A stretch of 64,000 bases of DNA from Hydractinia symbiolongicarpus. Its lineage: Eukaryota; Cnidaria; Hydrozoa; Anthoathecata; Hydractiniidae. Both the position numbers and the translations under genes were made by a program. This document shows, piece after piece, positions 46,002 to 57,849 of the stretch. The stretch lies in the NCBI RefSeq assembly GCF_029227915.1, contig NC_079880.1:10443501-10507500 (forward strand), given 5' to 3'. Position 1 is the first letter of the stretch. Each line of letters opens with the position of its first letter. The notes under the pieces were generated by a model. The model worked only from the letters and a program-made list of their open reading frames with translations, searched no databases and was not told the origin of the DNA.

Positions 46002-47325
46002 CTTTTAGACTTACAGCTTAGATAGCTAGTTATATCTTTAACTGCATATTAGCATTACTTTGCAAGCTCCTTTAGTCTTTGCATTATTTCAAAGGTGGAT
46101 CAGCTGGTCTAGAAAGAAAAAGAATTGAACAGTTAATTAGCTTACTACATGCATAGTTCATTTTTATTTGACTTTTTGTCGAGCTTACGTTAGTAGTGTA
46201 TGAGACGCAGAAACCTTATTTAGAGTTACAGAATTGTTTATATAGAATGTTGTTTAGTGTTGTTATTCTGTGAAATATTAGCTTAGTAAACTACAACAGT
46301 TTTAATGCCTACAATAAATCATACAGTAGATTATGTCAAAGAGGGAGTTAAAATTTTCAGGTTTTACACTAACTTTTATTGCCAGAATTCAGCGCTCTAG
46401 CATTCTTTCAGAAGTACTGATACAGTTTTTTCGTTTTTCTTACCTTGTAGATGAGCCTTTCAGCTTTCCAAAAATATATAATACACCAGCCACATAACTT
46501 CGCAACGTCCACAAAACCAAAAATTAGTTGGAACAAGTTGCCATGTTAATTTTAACAAAAAAAAGTATGCCTTCAAAACTGCCACAGTATTACTCCAACA
46601 GCATGCTTGTCGCAAAGGTAAAAGAAAGATTTAGCTTCCAGCGTGTTGAAATGCTTTAAAAAACTAAATTAAATCCACTGAAATAGATTCTATCATGCAA
46701 AAGCGATTTCAAAAAGTTAGTTACTTATTTATCATGATTGTTTTTATTTGCGCCCGCCATCTTGCGCCTCAACGTGGCCGTAATTATTGACGCATGCGCA
46801 GTCTTAGTTTCCGCTCTGAAACAGCCGTGGCCAACCTTTAAAATTTCGAATACAAAAGCACTCGGGCGTACCCCCTCGGCTACAACCTCGTTCCCAAAAC
46901 TAAAGGCTCTCCTCACGGTTATGACATTCTTACAAACCTCGTTTCCAGGGCAATTTTTTTTATTTTTTGGTATCCGAGACAGTGTGCGCAACCAATTCAA
47001 TTACACCAACAATTTAAAAAAAAAAAAAAAAAACCAATTCTTCGCGCCGCCGTTCACCGATTATGAAAAAGCGTAAAATTTGCCCCGGGAAAACGACCAG
47101 GTTAGTGTAAAAATTTCATAGAGGACGTAGACCCCTTCTATACGCAGACACACATGATGTAACTCCAGCCTTATTTCGTGCCTTGTTGACAAGAATCCAA
47201 TAGCGGTTGTTTACTTCTTAACTAACCCATGACAACAAAACATCGTGGAAAAGAAACATATCACAGCCGTAGTCAAAAGCGCAACCAACTCTTATTAAAC
47301 TGGCAGGACCATAAACAAGCTGAAA
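46002..47325. other. Spacer between the RAG1-like gene and EFHC1
   Basis: AATAAA near 46314 could end the RAG1-like transcript. Two CAACCTCG-family ends (CAACCTCGTTCCCAAAAC at 46883 and AACCTCGTTTCCAGGGCA near 46934) lie in the same orientation here. The ORFs at 46725-47076 arise from this repeat and are not counted as genes. The EFHC1 promoter should lie at the right end. Confidence 0.5.
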
Positions 47326-50300
47326 ATGGCGTTGCCCTTTTTGCCTGGTAACAACTTCAAAGATCCCACAGTAAGTCTCTAAAACAAGTTCGTATCTTAT
47401 AGTGTTATGTTTTTAAAATTCGCTTTTCGCAAAACAAATCTGACTAGAAGCTGGTCCGCAAAAAAACAATTGTTTTTGTACGAATTCAGCTTCAGATGTC
47501 AAAAAATCCAGGGCAAATGCAAATAAACCAGTATCGCTTCTATTTATTGAAAAAACAATATGACACTGATCTCATTCTGATTGTAGCCTAGCCTTTCCCT
47601 GGGGATATTCTGAGCAACTTGTAAAAAAGTGAAATAAAACCAGACAATATTATAGTTGTCACGCCGAAAATTACAAAATTCAAGCAATCACCTTGCATAA
47701 ACAATGACTTTTTCGTTCTCCTTGCCTTAACAATCTTTTTTTTAAAAAAAAGCAATGTATAGCTAGCTAAGCGTATACTGGCCTCATACGTGATTATCTA
47801 AACAAACAGCTCTTTTGACAATCTGGAAACTCCACTCACCACATAACTTCATGGGTTTGATTAAGCAATTCCTAGAAACAACTTTGGAAAAATGGCGGTG
47901 AAAGAGGTGGGTGTTTTGCAGGTCGAGCGAAAAAAAAATCGATTAAAACGTTTTATATCAGTGACTACGCACGGTACCATATTGACAGTTTTTTAAGTGA
48001 ACTATTGCACTGTTTAGCCTTATAGTTTTTAAACAAACCAACAAACCTGTTTTGACAGTTTTTAAGCGAAAGTTCTTTTTCAACACCAGAAAAAAATTTG
48101 TCATGCAGCAAATAAGTATCTTAATACTTGTTTGCTGCATGTTTTCTTAATAAAATTCCTCAGGTGAGTCTTTTTGAATTAGTGTTATAATTACTTATGC
48201 AAGTTACAGTTATACAAAAATAGTTTTAAGGCGAGTATAGGAAAAAAAATCAAATTTTTCCAAAAAACTTTGAAAATTACTTTTTGCTATGTGAAAAAGA
48301 TCTCAAATATTTGTCCCCATATAATCATTTTTGGTATCAAATTTTATTACTCAATTATGTGAGATTACACATGCATCATAAACAGATTTTTAAAAAACCT
48401 GTTAGCCATTTTTCTGGTACGTTTAACATTTCAGTAGTTATGGCCTTGCAGGCCAGTTATACTATTGTATTTACAAAAATATGGCATTTGGTCTTAGCAG
48501 TGGCGAACCTACCTGCTTATATGACTGTCAAATGATTCTTAATCTTGATTAGGTAATTTAAAGACTTCACCAGTCTGAATGCTATTGTATTTTGTTACTG
48601 AAAGATAAAGCAAGCCTTTTTCATTTTTAAAAAATCCCACATTTTCTCATTACATCTTGTGAAAATATAATGAGCTTAGAAGATAATCAATGATGTTATA
48701 TATTGTTTGTTAAAGGCCAATCTACAATTATACTAAACAAAGTGAATCAATAACGCTAATTTAGGACCACGGTTGTTAAAGCCACTTGCAGTTGATTCTT
48801 TGCTCATGGTAATTTGTTGTGATGAAACTAAAATGCGTGATGCACTAATTTTGTAATCACAAAAATAGTTATGTGGTTAAACAAAAGTTTAAATTTTTAT
48901 GTGATTTATAACAAAAATTAGCTACTTTCACTAAAAAATAGTTATAATACAAGTGAAAAACAAGACAGATTATTATTGTTGTAACACCCTCCTTCGTTAT
49001 GATTATTATATATGTTTGAAATTACGCTAGCTAAAATGTAATACTGCAAGAGTTTTAGTTAATACTATTTACGAAAAATAATATAACCAAGGTAGAATAC
49101 GCTTGTCGTGAGTGGGAGAAGAATAACTTGCTGTGTAAATTTTGAAACAGGGCAAATATGATTTGCTGTATAACTTTCAAATCATCACAAGTATATTCTG
49201 TATAACTGTCAAAACAACACAAGAAATATTCTTGCTGCATAAAGTATTTTAATCTTTTCACCTTGACAGCTAGTTGTTTTAATAATTCAAAACAAGAGAA
49301 CAAATTTATCCAAATATTTTTTATAGTGAGACAAATTATTATTATTTTTCCTTTGGAACAAAAAAATATTAACTCCGTAAGTGATGCGAAAATACATAGA
49401 AAAATATTCTTGTCGTAACACTCTTTACTGTTGTTGTTTTTATTATTATTTTTGTTGTTGTTCCGACTATACATTCTCAATAAAATTATATTTATTTCGG
49501 CGACCGATTGTAAGCTACCGTCGACTTTGCCTGTAGAAGAACTAATTAAGATGGAGTTGCCCAATCTTTTTTCATATATTGTTGTTATTTTTTACTGTAA
49601 ATAATAAGAAAGATAACATTGATTTCCATGTGACATGAATTCATATTGCTCAGCAAGTCAAACTTTTTGTGGAATTGGAGGAACAATTTATGGCTCAGCT
49701 AGTTTCTCGCTTCTCAGAATTGAGCGACTCTTTGTGGAGCAAAAGGAATCACTCTCCCCTTGTTGACAAGCCTGATAAAGACAGAGTTAACACAAATTGC
49801 AATATCAACACTGACGCCATATTTAAATCGGATGTGAAAAACTCCAGTTGTTTTTTCACAGTAATTACCAAACATTTATTTTTTTCTCTCCAGAAACAAA
49901 TCTCTTATCCCTAAAATAAGAGGCAATTATATTTCTGTTTTTTGACAAAAAATCTACTATTTTGGACATGATCTCCTAAAATGGATACATATGAGATTTG
50001 TGCTGTACTGAAAAGATACCTTATTCTGGGAATTATAGTATTTAAGGGGTCATGTTTGACGTTTCTTACATGCTATTTTAAAAATAAAAATTTGTAATAA
50101 AATTTTCCGAATAAGCTAATTTAGTCTAAATATTTTTAAGAAAAAACCAGTGTCCGAATAACCATCCAGTTCAATTAGGTGCCCAAACTGACTATCTGGT
50201 CCCTTATTTGAACAAGTGAGAGTAATCTATAAATGACATTACAACATGGTTTAAGTTTCTATATATTTTCACGACAAAAATAGGGCTTTTAATAAATTTT

Positions 50301-53300
50301 AAGCAACAAGCATTGCCTCAAATGTTTCTTAGATCTTTAATTAAATATCATCAGTTCTTTTATTTAATAATGTGTTGTGCAACATCCTAGTACAGCTAAT
50401 CAATTCAAGTTAAAGATAATGTATTAGCCACAACACCAGATTTCATCCCCTTGCTGACAGTGAAATCAAAACGATAATGAGTCGATATTATAACTTAGTG
50501 TTTACAATGTACACTATTATAGCCAAAATAAAATGAACACACATATGACATGTTTAAAATGCAATTTAAGATATTGTTAAGTTATTAGTGGTTGGTTACT
50601 GGCCCAGTCACAGCACACAGTCCTAAGAACGCAAGATTAAACTTTAGAGGTAATTCTTTACATTATGCTTATTAAGATCGTCTTTAAAGCTCTTGAGCAG
50701 CAAACAGATTTAGTGATCATAGTTGCTTTTGCAACCATTCAAAATAATGTCCTGTTTTTAACAAATTGTTCACTTTTGTGATATTTTTCACGTTATGGTT
50801 TCAGGGAGGACAACGTCAGATCTACCTTGATAGTTGTCACGTCCTTGTCCCTAAAGTAGTTGCTGAACTCTTACTGCACTAACTTGATAGTCGAAAAGAT
50901 ACTATCAAGTTAGTGGTTATGTCTAAAAGTCGGAGAAGGTCTGTCATATTTTTGGGACAACTACCACTTTGATGTTTAAGTTCTGGAGTTCTGATTTAAC
51001 TGCTTTTGTAACTCATTATCCTAAATAAGACATAACTTCTGATCATCAGGAAGTTAAGTTTAAACATTTTGTCAAACAATGCTTGAGAATATTGAGGAAG
51101 TCAAATTGTTTTGATTTAGAATGTACTTAACAAAAATAATTTTTGTAAGGGTCTATTCTCAATATAACGGTAAGTGACTATCAATAAGTTCTTTGTGTTT
51201 TTTATAAGGTTTTTAAGGTCCTTAAGGTCTTTACTTTATTCAGGATTTTACTCCAACAAAGTTGTGGACTTTCTTTGGGTATCTTGAAATGAATCACTTT
51301 TTCAAGCCAGATATTTCTTTTTATTCTTCGGAGGTGACTTGATAGCATGGTGTATAAACTCTTGTATATTATTCTGTTTATTCTAGTGGAGGCTTTAAAA
51401 CACTAACCTTTATTTTAGAAAACCAGATACCACAGATCACAAACTTTAGGCTATAAAAATGGATACACAGTTCCTGTTATGCCACCTCTGAATCCCTTAA
51501 CTGAAGATGAACTAGATGCTCTTGCTAATTTTAAGCCATTACTAACCTATGGTCAAGCCGTGCAAGCTCCACCAGAAGATTTTATTCCGGCACATGTGGG
51601 ATTTGATAAAAAAGTTCTTCTTTTTGATGCTTATTTTAAACAAACTGTACACGAATCTCCAAACCAGTTTTACACGGTTCGGTCTGTAAAAATATATTAT
51701 TACTTGGAAGATGATTCAATATCTGTTGTGGAACCTGTTATAGAAAATAGGTATTGCATTGTTTTTTTTGTTTTTTTTTTAGTGTTTTAAGTTCGAATGC
51801 TGTACAATTCCTAAAACATGTTCTTTTTTTCAAATAAATATCTGTCACCTTTTAGTGGTATTCCTCAGGGTAAGTTGATAAAAAGACAACGTCTACCAAA
51901 AAATGATCTTGGTGATAATTGGCACTGGAAAGATTTCAATATTGGAGTTGAATTGACGTTTTATGGAAAGAATTTCATGGTTTATGATTGCAATGAATGG
52001 ACAAAGGTAAGGGTGGATACTTTCTTCTCACATATGTTCAAAGAAAGATGCAATGTTTTATAAACCTTTGCAACAACTGGCAAGCAATGAATTTATCTAT
52101 ATTATAACACTCAGCTTTCTGTCTGTGTGCCAAAGATGTGTGGGTTTTTCCGATGGTTGAATTTCCATGGATTTTTTCATGGTCTTATGACTAGTTCTAA
52201 TGTCAGACTAGCTGGTTTTTTACGACAAAGTTTTTCTTCTCCTTTTTTTATTTGATAACTTTTTATCCAGTATCAGTAGAGTGTTTGTCCACGAAAAGCT
52301 AATTTTTTAGTACTGTATAGAAACTTTTTCATTTTTTAGGAATTTATGGCAAGCGAAGGTATTCTACTTAACCCACCACAAATTTGTCCATCTGATCCAT
52401 ACATTCAATCGAGACAGCAGCCTCGGCAAACTTACAAAACTCCTTCTGAATTTGATAAACTAAAGAAGTTCATTGAACTGGACCGAAAAGTTTTGCGTTT
52501 TTACTGCATTTGGGATGATCGTGACAGCATGTTTGGTGCAGTTAGACCATGTGTGAGTGTGTTTTGCTCAAGCTACTGGTGTCTTTCAATGAGGAGATTC
52601 TTGTGAAACAATTTATGCGTGTTAGCTTTTGTATAGGATAAAAACTTTAGAAATATTATTTTAAGTTAAATCACTGCTGTCGTTGCGTGCCCTATAATTA
52701 CTAACTACCATTAAATAATCCCTGCCTAATTCTTTTCATAGAGGGGCAATTATTCAGTTGAAACTCCAGGAAAAATAAATTGAGCAAAAAATATGAAAGT
52801 AAAAAAAAAATTTCACATTTTTTTGAAATTGTAAAACTTTTTTTGAATTTTCACTCAGTATGAAAACTTTCTTACCTGAAATTAGGGTTTAGGAGTTATC
52901 TTTAAATATCACAGTAATAGACACCACAGCTTTTTATCTAGGTTTTGCATTATTATCTTGTTGATGACACAATGGAGATAAGAGAAGCCCACACACCAAA
53001 TGATGGTCATGATCCATTCCCTGTTCTGATTGGTCGCATGAGAATGCCTATTGATCGTGGAAGCCTGCCAAGTAAGACATAGGAATGTTCGTCAGGCGGT
53101 CTTGAAGATGCCAAGGTTTCTAGTATTTATCCACAGAGAGTGAGATCAAGTGTAGTAATGAGTGTAGTAGCAGTCTCATTAGAAATTAACCCCCATGCGC
53201 GTTAATAGCCAGTCTTTAAAATGAAGTTGGTCAAAATTTTTAGTTGGTAAAAATATTAGTCACTTGAATAAAATTTACTCACTTTTTGCCTTCTAATTTT

Positions 53301-56300
53301 TAATCCTAAAATTAGTAAAAGAATTTGATTCTTCTTTTTTGTTATAACAATTTTAACTATAAGATTAAAATAAAAAATGCAACATTTGTATCCTTTTGAA
53401 TATTTCTTAATGCATTAAAAAAAGCAAAAATGGGTAAAAAAAATTAGTTGGCAAAAATTAAAGTCGGTAAAAATTTGCCACGTCAGATAGATTCTATTCA
53501 ATAAATACACGCTCTTATTCTCTTTTTTAGCTTCGTTTCCTGCTGTCAATATGGAAATATCCGAACACGAAATTAGCGAGTGGTTTGGTCCACAGCATTT
53601 CAAACTGGGAGAAACGGTTTTCATTTTGGGTCGTAGGTTCTTGCTGTATGATTGTGACGACTTTACAAAGCTGTATTATAACGCCAAATACAATGTTAGT
53701 GATTTTACTCCTGTAGATGTCTCACAGAGAATACCCAACTTCGATAAAAAGGTGGGTATCTATTCTACATCTACTATAAAGTATATGAGTTCTTCTTGTT
53801 ATTTGTGAATAAACGAAACGTTTATTCAAAAATAAACATTCAGGGATTAGATTAGATTAAGATTGTATAATAAATGAACGCGTGTGTCGAATTAACAATT
53901 GTTCAAATTATTCGTGATTCGTGGTTCGTGGTTCGAGTTTCTTATAGGAAGTGTTAAAGAAAGTTCAAGGCACCCAAGAAAATGATTTGAGATAATGAAA
54001 GTTCAAGTTATCCAGTGTTCGAGTTACTGGGAGCTAACTGTATTCCGAATTTTTAAACAGAATAAAGCCACTTCAGTGTTGAAACACTGTTAACAAGGCG
54101 GGCCCTGTGTTCTGAATATGTACATTAAGTATACACCTGCATTGCCTACCCAATTTCCCTCACATGGCATGGGTTGACCCTAGTTGTGGTAAAGACGCTT
54201 GCTAAACATGCCCGTACTGTGAACCGAACCACGGACCTTGTGATTACGGATCGAACTCTGTAACCACAAGGCTACGCGCCACTTATATTTTTGACGAAGG
54301 CATTGATTTATGCCTATGGTGAAATAAATAAAATTAAAAGTAAAGAAAGATAAGTATAAGCATTTTAACTATGTGTACTTTAAAACCAAAAGAGAAAAAT
54401 TTTCACAAATAAATGTGGTGATATTGTTTGCATCAATTTTAGCGAATGGCATTTTAAAAATAACAATCGCGCGAAATAATTTGTTGAATCGACAATTTAA
54501 AAACTTTTTTCGTGAAATCAAGGTAGCGACTACTCCTAAAAAGTCCTGCGAATGAAATATATGTTTCTGAAAAACTGAAAAATTCCTGGAAAATTGCAAG
54601 AATGGGCGAGACTCCTGGAATATAAGTTTTCTGAGTTTATTTGTTATTTGGGTTTTCGTATTGGAACCATTTGCGCTACTTTTCTTTTTCTCCTTAAAAC
54701 TTCTGTTTTTGTCGAACGAAATTACTCCTGGGGAGGTCCTGAAATATGTGACCACCCTGAAGATTTGGCTAGAATCACGAAAACTTTCTTGTTTTCTCCG
54801 ATTGTACTAGATAGGCAAGTAACAATGGCATTTTATAATCGTACCTTCTTTTCGCAGATCTTACCACCGTATAATGGTTTTGGATCATTGGAAGATTCTT
54901 TACAATCATGTTTATCGCTGGTTCCACAACCACCAAAGAAAGACTTCATAAAAATGTTGGAAAACGACAACAAAGTTTTAAGATATGAAGCCATTCTAGT
55001 AATTTATTATTTTAACTTGAAACACTCCTGTTCCATCTTCATTTTGCATATCCCCACACTTTGCTAAAATGAAACCTGTGAAAAACTAGTGATTTTCATA
55101 CCTATTAATTTTTGCGCGTCGGACGGAATTATCTGAAATATTTACGAAGACTAGTGCAGTTGTTACGCGTAAAGTACGAGAAAATTAGCGAGAATTAGCA
55201 CGCTCGATTACTTTCCCTTTCTTTTGTTTGAAGCAAACTAAAAGTAAACATTTTCCTGTAAAACGGTTTCGCACAAAAACATGCGCATCAATAAATAATT
55301 CGCATTAACTTCTGCCTCGTTTAACTCCCACGTTAAAAATATTCTTCAAAATTCACGCTAATTCTTTTCTAGGTAATTTTCTAAGAATCTAATTTTATCT
55401 TCAGTTATTTTTTTATCTATAAGTTACTTCACTACATCTTATTGTTATGTTTAGGAATCTGTTCGAGCTGAAGACAAACTTCGCCGCTTTATTATCTCCT
55501 ATCGGCTAGCTGATGACATGATTACGGTATACGAAAAAGCCCAGCGAAATTCCGGTATTATCGGTGGCAAATTTTTAGAACGAACTCGCGTATGTAAACC
55601 AGGATCGCAAATAGACTCTCCAGAATTTTACACGCCGGCTGATTTCAGTGTGGGTGCTGTAGTGGAAATTTTCAAGCATAGGTTCAGGATCACTGATGCC
55701 GATGAATACGTGTTGACCTTCTTGGAATCTTTTCCAGGTGAATTTCCTGTTAGTACCATCAATTCTATACGTGTAAAGCATGGCAAAGAACCTTTAAAGG
55801 AAGCAGATATTAGTACTCACGGCAATAATGTCGTTAACACTACGTCAGATAGCACCAAGAAAACAGAAACTCAATGGAGGTAATGGTTTAACTTTTATTT
55901 CTTTGCAAAAACGTTCGTCAATTCGAGAAATTTAGTACAGAAATTACACGCAAAAATATTTTTCGCGAAAATTATTATACTTTTTTCAAATTACAAAGCA
56001 GATTGAGGACAGATCGTTTTTTTTAAAAAATTTTGTTGTTGTTGTTTCAAATTTTTTTATTGTTGCTAACATCAACAACTATGAACGGGATAATTCCGCA
56101 GTTTAGACAAAAGACATCTATAATTTGTTCGTTTGTTAATTTAGTTATAAATATATGACTAAATAAATAATTAATAATTTTAATTATCAAGAATAGTCTG
56201 CCTTGAGAAAAAAATAATTGCAAAATTATTTTTTATAATGGACTGGATATTTGATTATTCCTAATACTAGCGTCATTCTATCTGATCCGCTACTGACACA

Positions 56301-56675
56301 TTTTATCATTACAGCGAACTCTAAAACAAGCCCTGAAGGGATATAAAAAACCTTCATAAAACCTTCATAGATCATAAAGGGTTCCTTGTGGAAGGTTTTT
56401 ATAAGGACCAGGAACAGAATTTAGCATCTAAAAATACATCGAATCGTTATATCGTTCGTTATGATGGGTTTTTTGAAAGGAGAAGAGACAATTTAGTTCA
56501 TAAATCGACACGTTTGTTTTATCAGAAGTTCGTAGTATCAAAATTCGATGTCTTTGCAAGCGCTGCGTCGCTGCATTGTTACTTCATCTCTCCAAGTATT
56601 TTTGAAATATTTTGTGTAATTAAGTGTTTTTTTAGGTACACTGGAGATGGAACGGAGTATAAATGGAAAGTTTAG
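47326..56675 (+). CDS. EFHC1: EFHC1 (myoclonin-1/Rib72-like) ciliary DM10-domain protein
   Basis: Nine exons give 565 residues: 47326-47370, 51419-51750, 51856-52006, 52340-52552, 52942-53071, 53531-53751, 54858-54998, 55455-55879 and 56636-56675; all phases agree. The N-terminus [13 protein letters not shown] matches the EFHC1 start (GLPFLPG.SFKD). Three DM10 domains lie at roughly residues 76-177 ([21 protein letters not shown]), 220-350 ([26 protein letters not shown]) and 395-505 ([20 protein letters not shown]), each starting with the family's KVL-F/Y motif and ending near a D-C/A-D turn. DM10 proteins of this family line the inside of doublet microtubules in cilia. Human EFHC1 has 640 residues with a C-terminal EF-hand. 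This reading ends [14 protein letters not shown] without one. Intron 1 is 4 kb and holds repeats. Confidence 0.95.
47771..47975 (+). repeat. Dispersed ~200-bp repeat, copy 2 (EFHC1 intron 1)
   Basis: It matches 16715-16925 in the same orientation, including TGATTATCTAAACAAACAGC, AATCTGG-AACT, CACATAACT, ACAACTTTG-AAAAATG and TTAAAACGT. See copy 1. Confidence 0.6.
50877..50915. repeat. Perfect 15-bp hairpin within a larger imperfect palindrome (EFHC1 intron 1)
   Basis: CACTAACTTGATAGT (50877-50891) is followed, after nine bases, by its exact complement ACTATCAAGTTAGTG (50901-50915). Outer segments TAGTTGTC (about 50831) and GGGACAACTA (about 50957) are also complementary. The whole 50825-50970 region may therefore be a MITE of about 145 bp. 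Confidence 0.7.
54055..54284 (-). mobile_element. tRNA-derived SINE candidate (EFHC1 intron 6)
   Basis: On the minus strand the sequence opens GTGGCGCGTAGCCTTGTGG, with an A-box-like TAGCCTTGTGGTTA (54261-54274), then GAGTTCGATCC and a B-box-like GTGGTTCGGTTC (about 54221-54232). This is followed by a unique body ending near CACTGAAGTGGCTTTATTCTG. This layout is that of a tRNA-headed SINE. The anticodon arm does not read as an intact tRNA. No target-site duplication was identified. Confidence 0.6.
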
Positions 56676-57849
56676 ATGGCGCTGAGTTAAAAATATTATT
56701 GATTGTTTGTAACTAATGAAAAATTATTTATGTAATATATGTATTTTTTTAAACTCATTTTGTTTTCTATTTTCTTCAACATTTTTCCACGATGAATAAA
56801 ATTACAGAATGCACGACGAAGTTCACAGTCAAACAAAGCACAAGAATTTTTGAGGTCTGCAACCATATTTCCAACACATTAAAGATGTTGTGAATGAGCT
56901 CTTGTTGACGTGGTTTTGAACAAGCGAAAAATTTTGCGGAGATTATTCGTGGTTGTGTAAGATTTACCGCATTTGGTGGAATGGAAAAGGGCTCAAGCGC
57001 AAAAGATAGTATGTTATAAATTTTGGCAAGTGTACAGCTGTGAAATAGCATAAATTAGAAAAAAGAAAACAAATTAGGAATGGGGGAGAAATAGCATTAG
57101 CATTTTTTACGTTTTAAATGATTTCATTTTACACCATCTCGTTCCCAGGGCTTTTTCCCTTTAAAGAAATGAAAGGGTTCCAAACAAAAAAAGTCTATAA
57201 ATTGTATTTGTGATGATTAGAACTGAGAAACAAAGTTTGGGAAATTTGGACATGTTAACACTTCTTTTAAACGTCCAAAATCTGACAGTGTTTAAAGCGT
57301 ATGATTACTGTCTTTTCGTTAGGCGACAATTTAACTCATCGCTGAAAAGTTGTTAAAGAAAGCGGTCTGGACGTGCGCTGATTGGACTTTTTTCTTTCAA
57401 TGTCATGGCAAACTAAAAATTTCGCTTTTGTTCGGCCCTACCAAGAGTAATCAGAACATAAAAACTTTTTCTGCAAATGAGTCAAAACCGCGGTAGTATG
57501 TTCTTTTGCAGGCTGTCATCTTTTATTTTGTTATAAACAAAGTAATGGCCTTACATACGAAAACGAATTATTAAAATATCTCCTCAATAAACTATAATAC
57601 GCCTGACCATTGTTTAGCAACATCTGTTCCATTTCAAAATTATGAAGTGTGGTACACGAATCCTTAAAACTTCTAAAGGAAAAGTCACAGGTAGCTAATG
57701 ACTAAAGAAATTAAGCAAAGTATTACAGCACGTTACGATTTCTGATTAAATGAAGATCTCCACGGTCCGAAAAGCTAAGTTCACAAGTTACTGAGTCACA
57801 TACTCATAAAACACTGAGAGGAAAGTATATTTCATATGCTGCTTAAAAT
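56676..57849. other. Spacer between EFHC1 and RIM
   Basis: The EFHC1 3' UTR probably ends after the AATAAA near 56795. A minus-strand ORF (56776-57051) follows a CAG that could be an acceptor, but it was not recognised as any family. A fragment of the CAACCTCG family (ATCTCGTTCCCAGGGC) lies at about 57136. The RIM promoter is not identifiable by eye. Confidence 0.5.

Noticed and set aside
41000-46800. RAG recombination signal-like ends (CACAGTG-type) around the RAG1-like gene
   Set aside because: Scattered CAC-containing strings were seen, but no heptamer-nonamer pair or matching inverted ends.
56776-57051. 91-codon minus-strand ORF downstream of EFHC1
   Set aside because: A possible acceptor precedes it, but no homologue or partner exon was recognised; it overlaps the likely EFHC1 3' UTR.
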